Shown: positions 55,563 through 64,000 of the stretch, in pieces
How positions within the stretch are numbered: the first letter of the stretch is position 1
Layout: every line of letters starts with the position of its first letter
Source: an uncultured Clostridia bacterium
Lineage (GTDB): Bacteria; Bacillota; Clostridia; Christensenellales; Aristaeellaceae
NCBI GenBank assembly: GCA_944333055.1
Contig: CALVKT010000013.1
Coordinates: 27,876-91,875, forward strand
DNA: 64,000 bases
Reading direction: 5' to 3'
The notes under the pieces: model-generated
Seen by the model: only the letters and a program-made list of their open reading frames with translations
Database searches by the model: none
Told to the model about the DNA's origin: nothing
Made by a program: the position numbers and the translations under genes

Positions 55563-56615
55563 ATGAAAAAGCTGACCAGACAGGTGACGGCGGGCAGCGT
55601 GCGCATCGGCGGCGGCGCGCCCGTCTCCGTGCAGTCCATGACCAATACCGACACGGCGGACGTGGAGGCGACGCTCGCGCAGATTCGCGCGCTGGCGGCT
55701 GCGGGCGCGGACATCGTGCGCGTGTCCGTGTACAACGAGGCATGCGCCAGGGCGGTGCGCGCGCTGGTGGACGGCAGCCCCGTGCCGCTGGTGGCGGATA
55801 TCCACTTCGACCACAAGCTGGCGCTGGCGGCCGTGGAAAACGGCATCCACAAGCTGCGCATCAATCCGGGCAACATCGGCGGCGCGCAAAACGTGCGCGT
55901 GCTGGCGGACTGCGTGAAGGCGCACCACATCCCGGTGCGCATCGGCGTCAACTCCGGCTCGGTGGAAAAGGACATCCTTGCGCGCTACGGCGGGCCGACG
56001 CCGCAGGGCATGGTGGAGAGCGCGCTCAGTCACGCCAAGCTGCTGGAGGACTGCGGCTTTTCGGACATCGTGCTCTCCATGAAGGCGAGCAACGTGCCCG
56101 ACACCGTGGCGGCCTACCGGCTGGCCAGCGCGCAGTGCGATTATCCGCTGCATCTGGGCGTGACGGAGGCGGGCCTGCCGGAGCAGGGCCGTCTGAAAAG
56201 CGCCATCGGCATCGGCGCGCTGCTGCTGGATGGCATCGGCGATACCATCCGCGTGTCGCTGACGGGCGATCCGTGCCTGGAGCCACCGGCCGGCATCGAG
56301 ATCCTGCAGCACTGCGGCCTGCGCACGGACTGCGTGCAGTTCGTCTCCTGCCCGACCTGCGGGCGCACGTGCATCGACGTGGGCGGCATCATGGCCCGCG
56401 TGCAGGAGGAGCTGCGCGGCGTGCGGGCGCCCTTCAAGGTGGCGGTCATGGGCTGCGTGGTCAACGGGCCGGGCGAGGCGCGCGAGGCGGACATCGGCAT
56501 CTGCGGCGGCGGCAACGGCGCGGGCCTGCTCATCAAAAAGGGCGAGGCGCCGCGCAAGGTGACGGGCGATCTGGCCGGGATCCTCATCGACGAGATCCGG
56601 GCCATGCTGAGATAA
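55563..56615 (+). CDS. ispG: 4-hydroxy-3-methylbut-2-enyl-diphosphate synthase
   Basis: The 350-aa 4Fe-4S enzyme converts MEcPP to HMBPP in the MEP pathway. It starts KKLTRQVTAGSVRIGGG with PVSVQSMTNTDT. The cluster Cys are in SCPTCGRTC near residue 262 and GCVVNGPGEA near 297. It lies 11 nt after rseP. A hairpin with a short T-run follows. Confidence 0.96.
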   Translation: MKKLTRQVTAGSVRIGGGAPVSVQSMTNTDTADVEATLAQIRALAAAGADIVRVSVYNEACARAVRALVDGSPVPLVADIHFDHKLALAAVENGIHKLRINPGNIGGAQNVRVLADCVKAHHIPVRIGVNSGSVEKDILARYGGPTPQGMVESALSHAKLLEDCGFSDIVLSMKASNVPDTVAAYRLASAQCDYPLHLGVTEAGLPEQGRLKSAIGIGALLLDGIGDTIRVSLTGDPCLEPPAGIEILQHCGLRTDCVQFVSCPTCGRTCIDVGGIMARVQEELRGVRAPFKVAVMGCVVNGPGEAREADIGICGGGNGAGLLIKKGEAPRKVTGDLAGILIDEIRAMLR

Positions 56616-56624
56616 AGGAGAGGA

Positions 56625-56655
56625 CGGCGGGCGGCTGATGCCGTCCGCCGCTTTT
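56625..56655 (+). terminator. Hairpin with T-run between ispG and polC
   Basis: CGGCGGGCGGC pairs with GCCGTCCGCCG across TGAT (one wobble), followed by CTTTTA. An ATG within its loop (56638) is in frame with polC but is unlikely to be the start because of this structure. Confidence 0.55.
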
Positions 56656-56679
56656 AGGGATTTTCGAGGGTTTGGAATT

Positions 56680-59600
56680 ATGGCAGAACAATGGGAAGGG
56701 CTGCTGGAGGGCGCGGCGCAGGAACTGAAGGGCCATCTGACGCTGGACAGCGTGTCGGCCAGCCGCGCGGGGGAGCGGATCACCGTCTCCTTCTCCAGCG
56801 ACATCCTCGTGGAGGAGCGCCCGTTTCTGGCGCTGCAAAAGGCGCTGCGGCGCCAATTCGCGCCGATGCGCGTGTCGCTGATCGTCAAGTCCCCGCAGCT
56901 CGCGCAGGACTTTCTGGCCGATCCGATGCGCTATGCGGCGTTCATCCTGCGCTGCGTCAAGCGGCGTCATCCCTCCGGCGCGCCGTTTTTGCAGGATGCG
57001 TGCCTGGAATGCAAGGGCAACGTGCTCTCCATCCTCGTGCAGCAGGACATCGCGCCCAAGTTTCTTGCGCAGGCGGGCATCGACCGCTACATCGAGGAGC
57101 TGGTCAGGAACGTGTTCGTCGCCGAGGTGCACGTCGCCTTTCAGGCGATCAAGCTGCGCGAGGAGCAGCTTGAGGAGATTCGCCGCCGCCGCAGGCAGGA
57201 GGACGAGCGCGCCGTCGCCGAGATGGTGCGCGAGCAGGTCGTCGTGCGCGAGCAGCCGGCCGCCAAGGAGAAGCCCAAGGCCGTGCTGGGCCGCCCGGTG
57301 ACGGCCGAACCGCTGGAGATCGCCGAGCTCGTCGAGGAGGCGAGCAAGGTCGTCATCTGCGGCGAGGTGCTCACGGCAGAGACGCGCGAGCTGCGCGGCG
57401 GCGAGATGCAGCTGCTCTCCTTCGCGCTGACGGACTACACGAACACGATCAAGTGCAAGGCATTCCTGCGCTACAAGCCGCGCAAGGGGCGCTTCGGCGC
57501 GGGCGAAGAGGACGACCGCCCGCCGACGGAGGAGGAGAAGAAGGCGGTCGAGGCGGTCATCGCCGCCGTCAAGCCGGGCAAGTGGTTCGCCGTGCGCGGC
57601 GACGTGAAGATGGACAGCTTTGAAAAGGGCCTCGTGATGATGGTCAACGACATCGACGCGCGCGCAAAGCCCATGCGCGAGGACAACGCGCCGCGCAAGC
57701 GCATCGAACTGCACATGCACACCAACATGAGCGAGAAGGACGGCGTCTCCTCGGCGTCCGCGCTCATCGAGCGCGCGGCGCAGTGGGGCCATCCCGCCGT
57801 GGCGATCACCGACCACGGCGTGGTGCAGGCGTTTCCGGAGGCGTTCGGCGCGGCCAGGAAGCACAAGATCAAGCTGATCCCCGGCGTGGAGGCGTATTTG
57901 ACCGACGTGACCACCGTCGTCAGGGACGGCGATGAACGCGGGCTGCACGAGGTCATCGTCGTCGTGGACTTTGAGACGACGGGCCTCAACCCGCGCAGGA
58001 ACCGCATCATCGAAATCGGCGCGGTGCGCATCCGCAACGGACAGGTCGTCGAGGAATACTCGCGCTTTGTCAACCCGCAGGAGCCGATTCCGCAGGAGGT
58101 CGTGGAGCTCACCGGCATCAGCGACGCGATGGTCGCCGACGCCCAGACGGCCGAAACGGAGATCCCCAGGCTGCTTGATTTCATCGGCGACGCGGCGTTC
58201 GCCGCGCACAACGCCAAGTTTGACTATGCCTTTTTGACGGAGGAGTGCAAGCGGCTGGGCATCGACGTCAAGATGCCGGTCATCGACACGCTGGAGTTCT
58301 CCCGGCGCATGTATCCTGGCCTCAAGAGCCACCGCCTGGGCGCGGTGTGCAAATCGCTGGGCATCAGCCTCAAGAACGCGCACCGCGCCGTGCACGACGC
58401 GCGCGCCACGGCGCAGATGCTCAACCGCATGCTGGACACGGCGCTTGAAAAGGGCGTCAGCCGCCTGTGCGATATCAACGGCGCGCTGACCGGCGGCGCG
58501 ATCGGCGATGCGTATCACATCATCCTGCTCGCCTGCGAGCAGGACGGCATCACCAACATCAACCGCATCGTCTCCGAGGGCCATCTGCACTACTTCAGCC
58601 GCAGGCCGCACACCCCGCGCGAGATTTTGCAGAAGTACCGCAAGGGACTGATCGTCGGCTCCGCCTGCGAGGCGGGCGAGCTGTTCCGCGCCGTCGTGGA
58701 CGGCAAGAACGACACGGAGCTCAGGCGAATCGCGCGCTTCTACGACTACCTTGAGATTCAGCCCGTGGGCAACAACGAGTTCATGCTGCGCGAGGGCATG
58801 GCCGAGGATGTCGAGCAGCTGCGCGATTACAACCGCAAGATCGTCTCCCTGGGCGAGGAGCTGGGCATCCCGGTCGTCGCCACGGGCGACGTGCACTTTC
58901 TGGACCCCAAGGACGCCAAATTCCGCGCGATCATCCAGGCGGCCTACGGCTTCAAGGATGCGGACAACCAGCCGCCGCTCTACTTCAAGACGACGCAGGA
59001 GATGCTCGACGAGTTCGCCTACCTGGGCCGGGAGAAGGCCGAGGAGGTCGTCATCGACAACCCGGCCAGGATCGCCGCGCGCATCGGCGACGTCGGCCTG
59101 TATCCCAGGCACCCGGAGGGCAAGGAGACGTTTCAGCCGTATTGGCCGGACGCCGCGGACAATATCCGCAACCTCTGCGAGGAGAAGATTCGCGAGCACT
59201 TCGGCGACAACCCGCCGGAGATCGTCGTGGCGCGCAAGGAGAAGGAGCTCAAGTCCATACTCGGCTACGGCTACGGCACGCTCTACAACATCGCCGAAAA
59301 GCTGGTCAAGAAGTCGAACGCCGACGGCTATCTCGTCGGCTCGCGCGGCTCCGTCGGCTCCTCCTACGTGGCGCATCTGGTGGGCATCTCGGAGGTCAAC
59401 GCGCTGCCGCCGCACTACCGCTGCCCCAAGTGCAAGTGGTACACGTTCGACGTGGACAAGCAGAAGTACAAGACCGGCCCGGACCTGCCGGTGAAGATGT
59501 GCCCGCAGTGCGGCGAGGAGCTCTTCCGAGACGGGTTTGAGATCCCGTTCGAAGTCTTCCTGGGCTTCAAGGGCGACAAGGTGCCGGATATCGACCTGAA

Positions 59601-61014
59601 CTTCTCCGGCGTCTATCAGCCGCGCGCCCACGCCTACATCGAAGAGCTCTTCGGCAAGCAGTACTGCTATCGCGCCGGCACCATCGGCACGCTGGCGGAC
59701 AAGACGGCATACGGCTACGTGAAGAAATACTGCGAGGAGCGGAATTTGACGCTCTCGGAGGCGGAGATGAACCGGCTGGCGCAGGGCTGCGTGGGTGTCA
59801 AGCGCACGACGGGCCAGCACCCGGCCGGCATGGTCGTGCTGCCCAAGGAATACGAGATTCAGCAGTTCGTCGCCATCCAGCACCCCGCCAACGACATGAG
59901 CAGCCCCGTCATCACCACGCACTACGACTTCGGCTCCATGCACGACGTGCTCGTCAAGCTCGACGTGCTCGGTCACGACGATCCGACGATGATTCGCATG
60001 CTCATGGATTTGACGGGCGTGGACGCCCAGAAGATCCCGCTGACCGACCCGAAGGTCATCTCGCTCTTTTCGAGCACGGAGGCATTGGGCGTCACGCCGG
60101 AGCAGATCGGCTCCAACACCGGCACGTACGGCGTGCCGGAGTTCGGCACGCGCTTCGTCCGCCAGATGCTGGAGGAGACGAAGCCGACCACCATGGACGA
60201 GCTGGTCCGCATCTCCGGCCTGTCCCACGGCACGGACGTGTGGATCGGCAATGCGCAGGAGATCGTCAAGAACGGCATCGCGCCGTTCTCCTCGTGCATC
60301 TGCACGCGCGATGACATCATGAACGCGCTGATGGACTACGGCGTCGCGCCCAAGATGGCGTTTGACACGATGGAGTTCGTGCGAAAGGGCAAGGGCCTCA
60401 AGGCGGAGATGGAGCAGGCGATGATCGAGCACAACGTGCCGCAGTGGTTCATCGATTCCTGCAAGAAGATCAAGTACATGTTCCCCAAGGGGCACGCCGT
60501 CGCCTATGTGACGATGTCCCTGCGCGTGGCGTGGTACAAGGTCTACCGGCCCGCGGCATATTACTGCGCGTATTACACCGTGCGCGCCGACGGCTTTGAC
60601 GCCAGCATATTGTGCGGTTCGCTGGAGTCCATCCGCGCCCGCTACAGGGAGATGGACGAGAACAGCAAGGACCTCTCCCAGAAGGACAAGGATCTGATGA
60701 TCATCATGGAACTGGTCATCGAGATGCTCTGCCGGGGCATTCGCTTTGCGCCGGTGGATCTGGAAAAATCCGACGCGACGAAGTTCGAGGTGCTCTCCGA
60801 CACGCTCATCCGCGTGCCGTTCAACGCGCTGCCGGGCCTGGGCGAGGCGGCGGCGCAGAGCATCGTGGAGGCGCGCGCGCAGTCGCCGTTCCTCTCCGTG
60901 GAAGACCTGCGCAACCGCGGCAAGGTCTCCCAGGCGATCATCGACCTGATGCGCGAGAGCGGGTGCCTGAACGGCCTGCCCGAAACGAACCAGACGACGC
61001 TCTTTTCCTTCTGA
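56680..61014 (+). CDS. polC: DNA polymerase III subunit alpha, PolC type
   Basis: The 1444-aa replicative polymerase typical of Bacillota. In order: N-terminal domain with KH-like part (1-190), OB domain (about 200-330), a PHP domain interrupted by the exonuclease (HMHTNMSEKDG with His345), the DEDD proofreading exonuclease (VVDFETTGLNP with Asp430 and Glu432), then the PHP remainder and the C-family polymerase with SRGSVGSS near 890 and catalytic PDIDLNF (Asp970 and Asp972). A zinc motif CPKC..CPQCGEEL lies near 920-945. ATG 56680 is preceded by GAGGG at 9 nt; an upstream ATG lies in the hairpin. Confidence 0.98.
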   Translation: MAEQWEGLLEGAAQELKGHLTLDSVSASRAGERITVSFSSDILVEERPFLALQKALRRQFAPMRVSLIVKSPQLAQDFLADPMRYAAFILRCVKRRHPSGAPFLQDACLECKGNVLSILVQQDIAPKFLAQAGIDRYIEELVRNVFVAEVHVAFQAIKLREEQLEEIRRRRRQEDERAVAEMVREQVVVREQPAAKEKPKAVLGRPVTAEPLEIAELVEEASKVVICGEVLTAETRELRGGEMQLLSFALTDYTNTIKCKAFLRYKPRKGRFGAGEEDDRPPTEEEKKAVEAVIAAVKPGKWFAVRGDVKMDSFEKGLVMMVNDIDARAKPMREDNAPRKRIELHMHTNMSEKDGVSSASALIERAAQWGHPAVAITDHGVVQAFPEAFGAARKHKIKLIPGVEAYLTDVTTVVRDGDERGLHEVIVVVDFETTGLNPRRNRIIEIGAVRIRNGQVVEEYSRFVNPQEPIPQEVVELTGISDAMVADAQTAETEIPRLLDFIGDAAFAAHNAKFDYAFLTEECKRLGIDVKMPVIDTLEFSRRMYPGLKSHRLGAVCKSLGISLKNAHRAVHDARATAQMLNRMLDTALEKGVSRLCDINGALTGGAIGDAYHIILLACEQDGITNINRIVSEGHLHYFSRRPHTPREILQKYRKGLIVGSACEAGELFRAVVDGKNDTELRRIARFYDYLEIQPVGNNEFMLREGMAEDVEQLRDYNRKIVSLGEELGIPVVATGDVHFLDPKDAKFRAIIQAAYGFKDADNQPPLYFKTTQEMLDEFAYLGREKAEEVVIDNPARIAARIGDVGLYPRHPEGKETFQPYWPDAADNIRNLCEEKIREHFGDNPPEIVVARKEKELKSILGYGYGTLYNIAEKLVKKSNADGYLVGSRGSVGSSYVAHLVGISEVNALPPHYRCPKCKWYTFDVDKQKYKTGPDLPVKMCPQCGEELFRDGFEIPFEVFLGFKGDKVPDIDLNFSGVYQPRAHAYIEELFGKQYCYRAGTIGTLADKTAYGYVKKYCEERNLTLSEAEMNRLAQGCVGVKRTTGQHPAGMVVLPKEYEIQQFVAIQHPANDMSSPVITTHYDFGSMHDVLVKLDVLGHDDPTMIRMLMDLTGVDAQKIPLTDPKVISLFSSTEALGVTPEQIGSNTGTYGVPEFGTRFVRQMLEETKPTTMDELVRISGLSHGTDVWIGNAQEIVKNGIAPFSSCICTRDDIMNALMDYGVAPKMAFDTMEFVRKGKGLKAEMEQAMIEHNVPQWFIDSCKKIKYMFPKGHAVAYVTMSLRVAWYKVYRPAAYYCAYYTVRADGFDASILCGSLESIRARYREMDENSKDLSQKDKDLMIIMELVIEMLCRGIRFAPVDLEKSDATKFEVLSDTLIRVPFNALPGLGEAAAQSIVEARAQSPFLSVEDLRNRGKVSQAIIDLMRESGCLNGLPETNQTTLFSF

Positions 61015-61094
61015 TCGGGCCGCCAATCCGGCCTGCGTTCGACCGGGTTTTCACCGAATTTTGCCGGAATAGCTGATAAAACGCGCGCAGAGGG

Positions 61095-61123
61095 TTGTAA
61101 TTTTGAAAAAGCGGTGATATAAT
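61095..61123 (+). promoter_or_regulatory. Sigma-A promoter of the rimP-nusA-infB operon
   Basis: TTGTAA at 61095-61100 and TATAAT at 61118-61123 with a 17-nt spacer. Confidence 0.75.
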
Positions 61124-61173
61124 AGCCGCGTAAGGTCTGTGTGAGATGGGTACTGCGCTGGCAGTTTGGATGG

Positions 61174-61200
61174 AAAGAGTGGGAGAAATGCCCACTCTTT
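61174..61200 (+). promoter_or_regulatory. Leader hairpin before rimP
   Basis: AAAGAGTGGG pairs with CCCACTCTTT, a 10-bp perfect stem with a 7-nt loop, ending in a CTTTCTG run. It lies 43 nt upstream of rimP and may attenuate the operon; NusA autoregulation is known in other bacteria but not shown here. Confidence 0.55.
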
Positions 61201-61242
61201 CTGTTGAGTGTGACTTGTTTAAACGGATTTGGGAGTGTGTGA

Positions 61243-61770
61243 ATGGCACAAAGCGATCTGAACCGCACGGTGGAGCCCGCCTGCCGCAAGCTGGCCGAGG
61301 AGCAGCAGGTGGAGCTCGTGGACGTGGAGCTCGCGCGCGAGGGCGCGAGCCGGTATCTGCGGATCTATATCGACAAACCCGACGGAATTACCTTGAGCGA
61401 TTGTGAAACGTATCACCGCGCCGTGATGCCGCTGGTAGAGCGCGTGGATTACGATTTCCTCGAGGTGTGTTCGCCGGGTATTGATCGTCCACTCAAAAAG
61501 CAGAAGGATTACGACGCGCACGTCGGCGATCAGGTGGAGGTGCACCTGTATCGCGCCATCGACAAGCGCCGACGCTTTGAGGGCGAACTGCTGGGCCTTT
61601 TCGGTGACGAGGTCAGGCTGAAGACCGGCGCGGGCGAGATGCGCTTTACGCTCAGGGAAATCTCGCTGTGCAAGCCTGTGATCGTCATCACGGAGGACGA
61701 CCTGGGCGATGAACCGGCGCTCGATACGGGCGGTCAGGAAGGAGAAGCGTCAGATGATGGACAAGAATGA
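61243..61770 (+). CDS. rimP: Ribosome maturation factor RimP
   Basis: The 175-aa factor helps 30S assembly. It contains VELVDVELAREGASRYLRIYID near residue 23 and FLEVCSPGIDRPLKKQKDY near 74, the RimP signature, followed by the SH3-like C-domain. The acidic C-terminal tail overlaps the nusA start. Preceded by GGGAGTGTGTGA. First gene of the rimP-nusA-rnpM-L7Ae-infB order. Confidence 0.96.
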   Translation: MAQSDLNRTVEPACRKLAEEQQVELVDVELAREGASRYLRIYIDKPDGITLSDCETYHRAVMPLVERVDYDFLEVCSPGIDRPLKKQKDYDAHVGDQVEVHLYRAIDKRRRFEGELLGLFGDEVRLKTGAGEMRFTLREISLCKPVIVITEDDLGDEPALDTGGQEGEASDDGQE

Positions 61771-62899
61771 GAACAAAGAGATGATCGAGGCCGTCGCGCT
61801 GCTGGCCAAGGAGAAGAACATCGGCAAGGAAGTGCTCTTCTCCGCGATCGAGGAAGCGCTCAAGAGCGCCTACAAGAATAACTTCAACAAGCAGTACGGC
61901 ATCGCGCCGTCCAATGCGAACGTGCGCGTGGAGCTGGATCGCGTGACCGGCGCCGTGCGCCTGTACGCGCGCAAGCAGGTGGAGCGCTGGGTCGTCGATG
62001 AGGCGGCGGAGATCTCCATCGAGGAGGCGCGCAAGATTCAGCCCAGCTATGAGGAGGGCGACATCGTCGAGGTCGAGGTGACGCCCAACAACTTCCGCCG
62101 CGTCGCCGCGCAGACGGCCAAGCAGGTGATCGTCCAGAAGATCCGCGAGGCGGAGCGCGGCAAGATCTACGACGACCTCATCGAGAAGGAGAACGAGATC
62201 CTCACCGCGATCGTGCACAGCGTCGATCCGGAGAGCAAGACGGTCTACGTCGAGCTGGGCAAGACCGAGGGCACGCTGGAAGCGAGCCAGCAGATGGCCG
62301 CCGACGTCTACACGCCGGGCGAGCGCTTCAAGGTGTATCTGCTGGAGGTCGTCGCCGACCGCCGCCTGGCGCGCCCGGGCGCGAAGTACGGCCCGCAGGT
62401 GAGCGTCAGCCGCATCCATCCGGGCCTGGTCAAGCGCCTGTTCGAGCTGGAGGTGCCGGAGATTCAGAGCGGCATCGTACAGATCAAGTCCATCGCGCGC
62501 GAGGCCGGTTCCCGCACGAAGATGGCCGTGTATTCGAGCGATCCGATGATCGATCCGGTCGGCTCCTGCGTAGGCCCGCGCGGCCAACGCGTGGACCGCG
62601 TGGTCACAGAGCTGCGGGGCGAGAAGATCGACATCATCAAGTGGTCGGCCGATCCGGCGGAGTTCGTGGCCAACGCGCTCAACCCGGCGCACGTGGTCAA
62701 CGTGTTCGTCAGCGAGAAGGAGAAGGCCTGCCGCGTGGTCGTGCCGGACAACCAGCTCTCGCTGGCCATCGGCAAGGAAGGCCAAAACGCGCGCCTGGCG
62801 GCCCGGCTGACTGGCTGGAAGATCGACATCAAGAGCCAGAGCCAGATCGAAGAGCTGGTCATGAGCGAGGAAGCCGAGCAGGACGGTCAGGAAGGCTGA
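61754..62899 (+). CDS. nusA: Transcription termination/antitermination protein NusA
   Basis: The 381-aa RNA polymerase-binding factor. The N-terminal domain (EALKSAYKNNF), S1 domain (about 135-200) and two KH domains (IKSIAREAGSRTKMAVYS, then VPDNQLSLAIGKEGQNARLAA) are present. There is no C-terminal acidic repeat, as usual in Firmicutes. ATG at 61754 lies inside the rimP end, with AAGGAGAAG 7-10 nt upstream; an adjacent ATG at 61757 is equivalent. Confidence 0.97.
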   Translation: MMDKNENKEMIEAVALLAKEKNIGKEVLFSAIEEALKSAYKNNFNKQYGIAPSNANVRVELDRVTGAVRLYARKQVERWVVDEAAEISIEEARKIQPSYEEGDIVEVEVTPNNFRRVAAQTAKQVIVQKIREAERGKIYDDLIEKENEILTAIVHSVDPESKTVYVELGKTEGTLEASQQMAADVYTPGERFKVYLLEVVADRRLARPGAKYGPQVSVSRIHPGLVKRLFELEVPEIQSGIVQIKSIAREAGSRTKMAVYSSDPMIDPVGSCVGPRGQRVDRVVTELRGEKIDIIKWSADPAEFVANALNPAHVVNVFVSEKEKACRVVVPDNQLSLAIGKEGQNARLAARLTGWKIDIKSQSQIEELVMSEEAEQDGQEG

Positions 62900-62915
62900 T
62901 TCGGGAGGAGTGCGG

Positions 62916-63182
62916 ATGAAGACACGCAAGATTCCCATGCGCATGTGCGTGGGCTGCCGCGAGATGAAGGAAAAGCGCAGCCTGCTGCGCGTCGTCAAGT
63001 CGCCGGAGGGCGAGGTCAGCGTGGATCGCGTGGGCAAGGCGCCGGGACGCGGCGCATATGTTTGCAGGTCGAAGGCGTGCCTGGAGCGGGCTGTCAAGCA
63101 GCGCCAGCTGGAGCGCGCGCTGGAGACGCGCATCGACGAGGCGATCTTCAAGCGCCTGACGGAGGAAATGGATGGCGATTGA
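62916..63182 (+). CDS. rnpM: RNase P modulator RnpM (YlxR)
   Basis: The 88-aa DUF448 protein starts MKTRKIPMRMCVGCREMKEK and has GRGAYVCRSKACLERAVKQ, the family signature with CVGC and C-x4-C. It binds RNase P RNA in Bacillus and lowers its activity. ATG at 62916 is chosen, with GGGAGGA 6 nt upstream. It overlaps the next gene by 11 nt. The RNA target rnpB lies at 47545. Confidence 0.93.
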   Translation: MKTRKIPMRMCVGCREMKEKRSLLRVVKSPEGEVSVDRVGKAPGRGAYVCRSKACLERAVKQRQLERALETRIDEAIFKRLTEEMDGD

Positions 63183-63483
63183 GCGCGACGCGTTTTACTC
63201 GATGCTGGGCATCGCCATGCGGGCGCGGGCGCTGACGCTGGGCACGGACGCCGTGCTGGGCGCCATCGCGTCCGGCCAGGCGGCGCTGGTGCTCGTGGAC
63301 GCGGGCGCGTCCGAGAACACGCGCAAGCGGTTTCGCGACGCCTGCGCCTACCGCGGCGCGCCGCTCTTTGAGACGGCGCCCGACAGGCTGGGCGCGAGCG
63401 TGGGCAAGCCGGGGCGCATGTGCGCGGCCGTCTCAAAGGGCCCGCTGGGCGAGAAGCTGATGCAGCTCGCCCGTGAAGGCTGA
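63172..63483 (+). CDS. L7Ae-family ribosomal-protein-like RNA-binding protein (YlxQ)
   Basis: The 103-aa L7Ae/L30e/S12e/Gadd45 fold protein is typical of YlxQ between rnpM and infB. It has MLGIAMRARALTLGTDAVL at the start and VLVDAGASENTRKRF near residue 39. It is likely to bind kink-turn RNA. It overlaps the end of rnpM. Confidence 0.9.
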   Translation: MAIERDAFYSMLGIAMRARALTLGTDAVLGAIASGQAALVLVDAGASENTRKRFRDACAYRGAPLFETAPDRLGASVGKPGRMCAAVSKGPLGEKLMQLAREG

Positions 63484-63555
63484 GACGGCAGAGGAAGGGC
63501 AGTACTTTACAGATATGAAGCGTAATGACGCAATTTGCGGGGGTGCAAGGGCAGA

Positions 63556-64000
63556 ATGTCCAAGATGAAGGTGCAAGATGCAACGAAAGAACTGAGCCGC
63601 AGGGCGGCGAAGCTGCTGAGCGATGTGGGAAGCGTTCGCGCGCAGGCGGAAAAGACGCTTGCGGAGCTGCGCAAAATCGAGAGCGGTTTTGTGCAGCGCG
63701 AGGAGGCGGAGCGCGAAGAGAAGCGTCGCGAGGAGCAGCAGAAGGCGCTGAGCGCGCAGAGCAAAGCCTGGACGATGCCCGACGACGTGCCGCCGGCTGA
63801 AGCGGAGAAAGAAGCGGAGAAGCAGGAAGCGCCCAAGCGCGCACCGCAGGCCGAGGAAAAGCCGGCCGCGGAGCAGCAGGAGCGCGCCCCGCGCGCCCCA
63901 CAGGTGCCGCGCGCGCAGGGCGCGCCGCGTCCGATGCGCGAGGGCAATTTCCAGCCGCGCACGCCGGGTGCGCAGGGTCCGCGCCCGATGCGCGACGGCC
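63556..64000 (+). CDS. infB: Translation initiation factor IF-2, N-terminal part
   Basis: The first 148 codons are in the window and the gene runs off the end. A helical N-terminus (MSKMKVQDATKELSRRAAKLL) is followed by a coiled, charged segment (QREEAEREEKRREEQQ) and a disordered Pro/Ala/Arg/Gln-rich linker, as in Clostridial IF-2. The GTPase core lies outside. Position after YlxQ supports the call. The Shine-Dalgarno is weak (AAGGGC); ATG 63565 is an alternative start. Confidence 0.88.
   Translation, partial: MSKMKVQDATKELSRRAAKLLSDVGSVRAQAEKTLAELRKIESGFVQREEAEREEKRREEQQKALSAQSKAWTMPDDVPPAEAEKEAEKQEAPKRAPQAEEKPAAEQQERAPRAPQVPRAQGAPRPMREGNFQPRTPGAQGPRPMRDG

Noticed and set aside
56584..61026. 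Very long open frame of about 1480 codons on the minus strand opposite polC
   Set aside because: It is a compositional shadow of a G+C-rich gene. The plus strand carries the complete PolC with all catalytic motifs, and the minus-strand peptide is a His/Arg/Leu-rich sequence without family features.
61146..61406. Open frame overlapping the rimP leader and start
   Set aside because: It overlaps the leader hairpin and RimP in another frame and has no family features.

Overview
The window is a strongly G+C-rich chromosomal segment packed with housekeeping genes. It looks like a member of the Bacillota, most likely class Clostridia. Supporting signs are a PolC-type replicative polymerase, a primary sigma factor gene after dnaG, a perfect CIRCE operator at groESL, a T-box leader before thrS, an infC-rpmI-rplT operon with an attenuator, and a type-A-looking RNase P RNA. 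No rRNA, tRNA, CRISPR array, prophage or insertion sequence was found, and the species cannot be named from this sequence.

Layout. 1-3020: end of rpsU, a TRM11-like methyltransferase, rho and rpmE. 3029-13189: an autoregulated XRE repressor/membrane protein pair, then a long overlapping run DUF1385-prmC-prfA-tsaC-deoxyinosine glycosylase-pyrimidine phosphorylase-heterodimeric ABC exporter. 13190-14240: a gene-poor gap with a structured repeat, a frameshifted HTH gene on the minus strand, operator-like palindromes and the thrS T-box. 14243-17478: thrS, then infC-rpmI-rplT. 17479-21295: a possible attenuator leader and two large membrane glycosyltransferase-like proteins. 21338-23980: greA and a LysRS fused to a tRNA-binding domain. 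24136-26269: groES-groEL on the minus strand. 26439-30379: mutY, an SRAP protein, priA. 30400-31430: an A+T-rich foreign-looking patch carrying a Nudix-pyrophosphatase fusion. 31467-41160: GNAT, def, fmt, rsmB, rlmN, prpC, prkC, rsgA, rpe, thiN. 41232-47470: dgt, dnaG, rpoD, a TrmK-Nif3 fusion, a zinc-ribbon coiled-coil protein. 47509-47893: rnpB. 47976-56615: rpsB, tsf, pyrH, frr, uppS, cdsA, dxr, rseP, ispG. 56680-61014: polC. 61095-64000: rimP-nusA-rnpM-L7Ae-infB (cut by the window end).

Most genes serve translation (ribosomal proteins, release and recycling factors, tRNA and rRNA modification, aminoacyl-tRNA synthetases, formyl-Met processing), replication and repair (dnaG, polC, priA, mutY) and envelope precursor synthesis (uppS, cdsA, dxr, ispG). 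prpC-prkC is the Ser/Thr signalling pair. Genes commonly overlap by 4 nt, and GTG or TTG starts are frequent.

The most unusual items are a dispersed structured repeat whose two copies show compensatory stem changes, the TrmK-Nif3 fusion with an internal Shine-Dalgarno, the LysRS fusion, the Nudix-PPase fusion in an A+T-rich insert between priA and def, an RGK-rich extension on RsmB, and a leader with mutually exclusive hairpins before the membrane glycosyltransferases. No clear new multi-gene defence or biosynthetic system was found.
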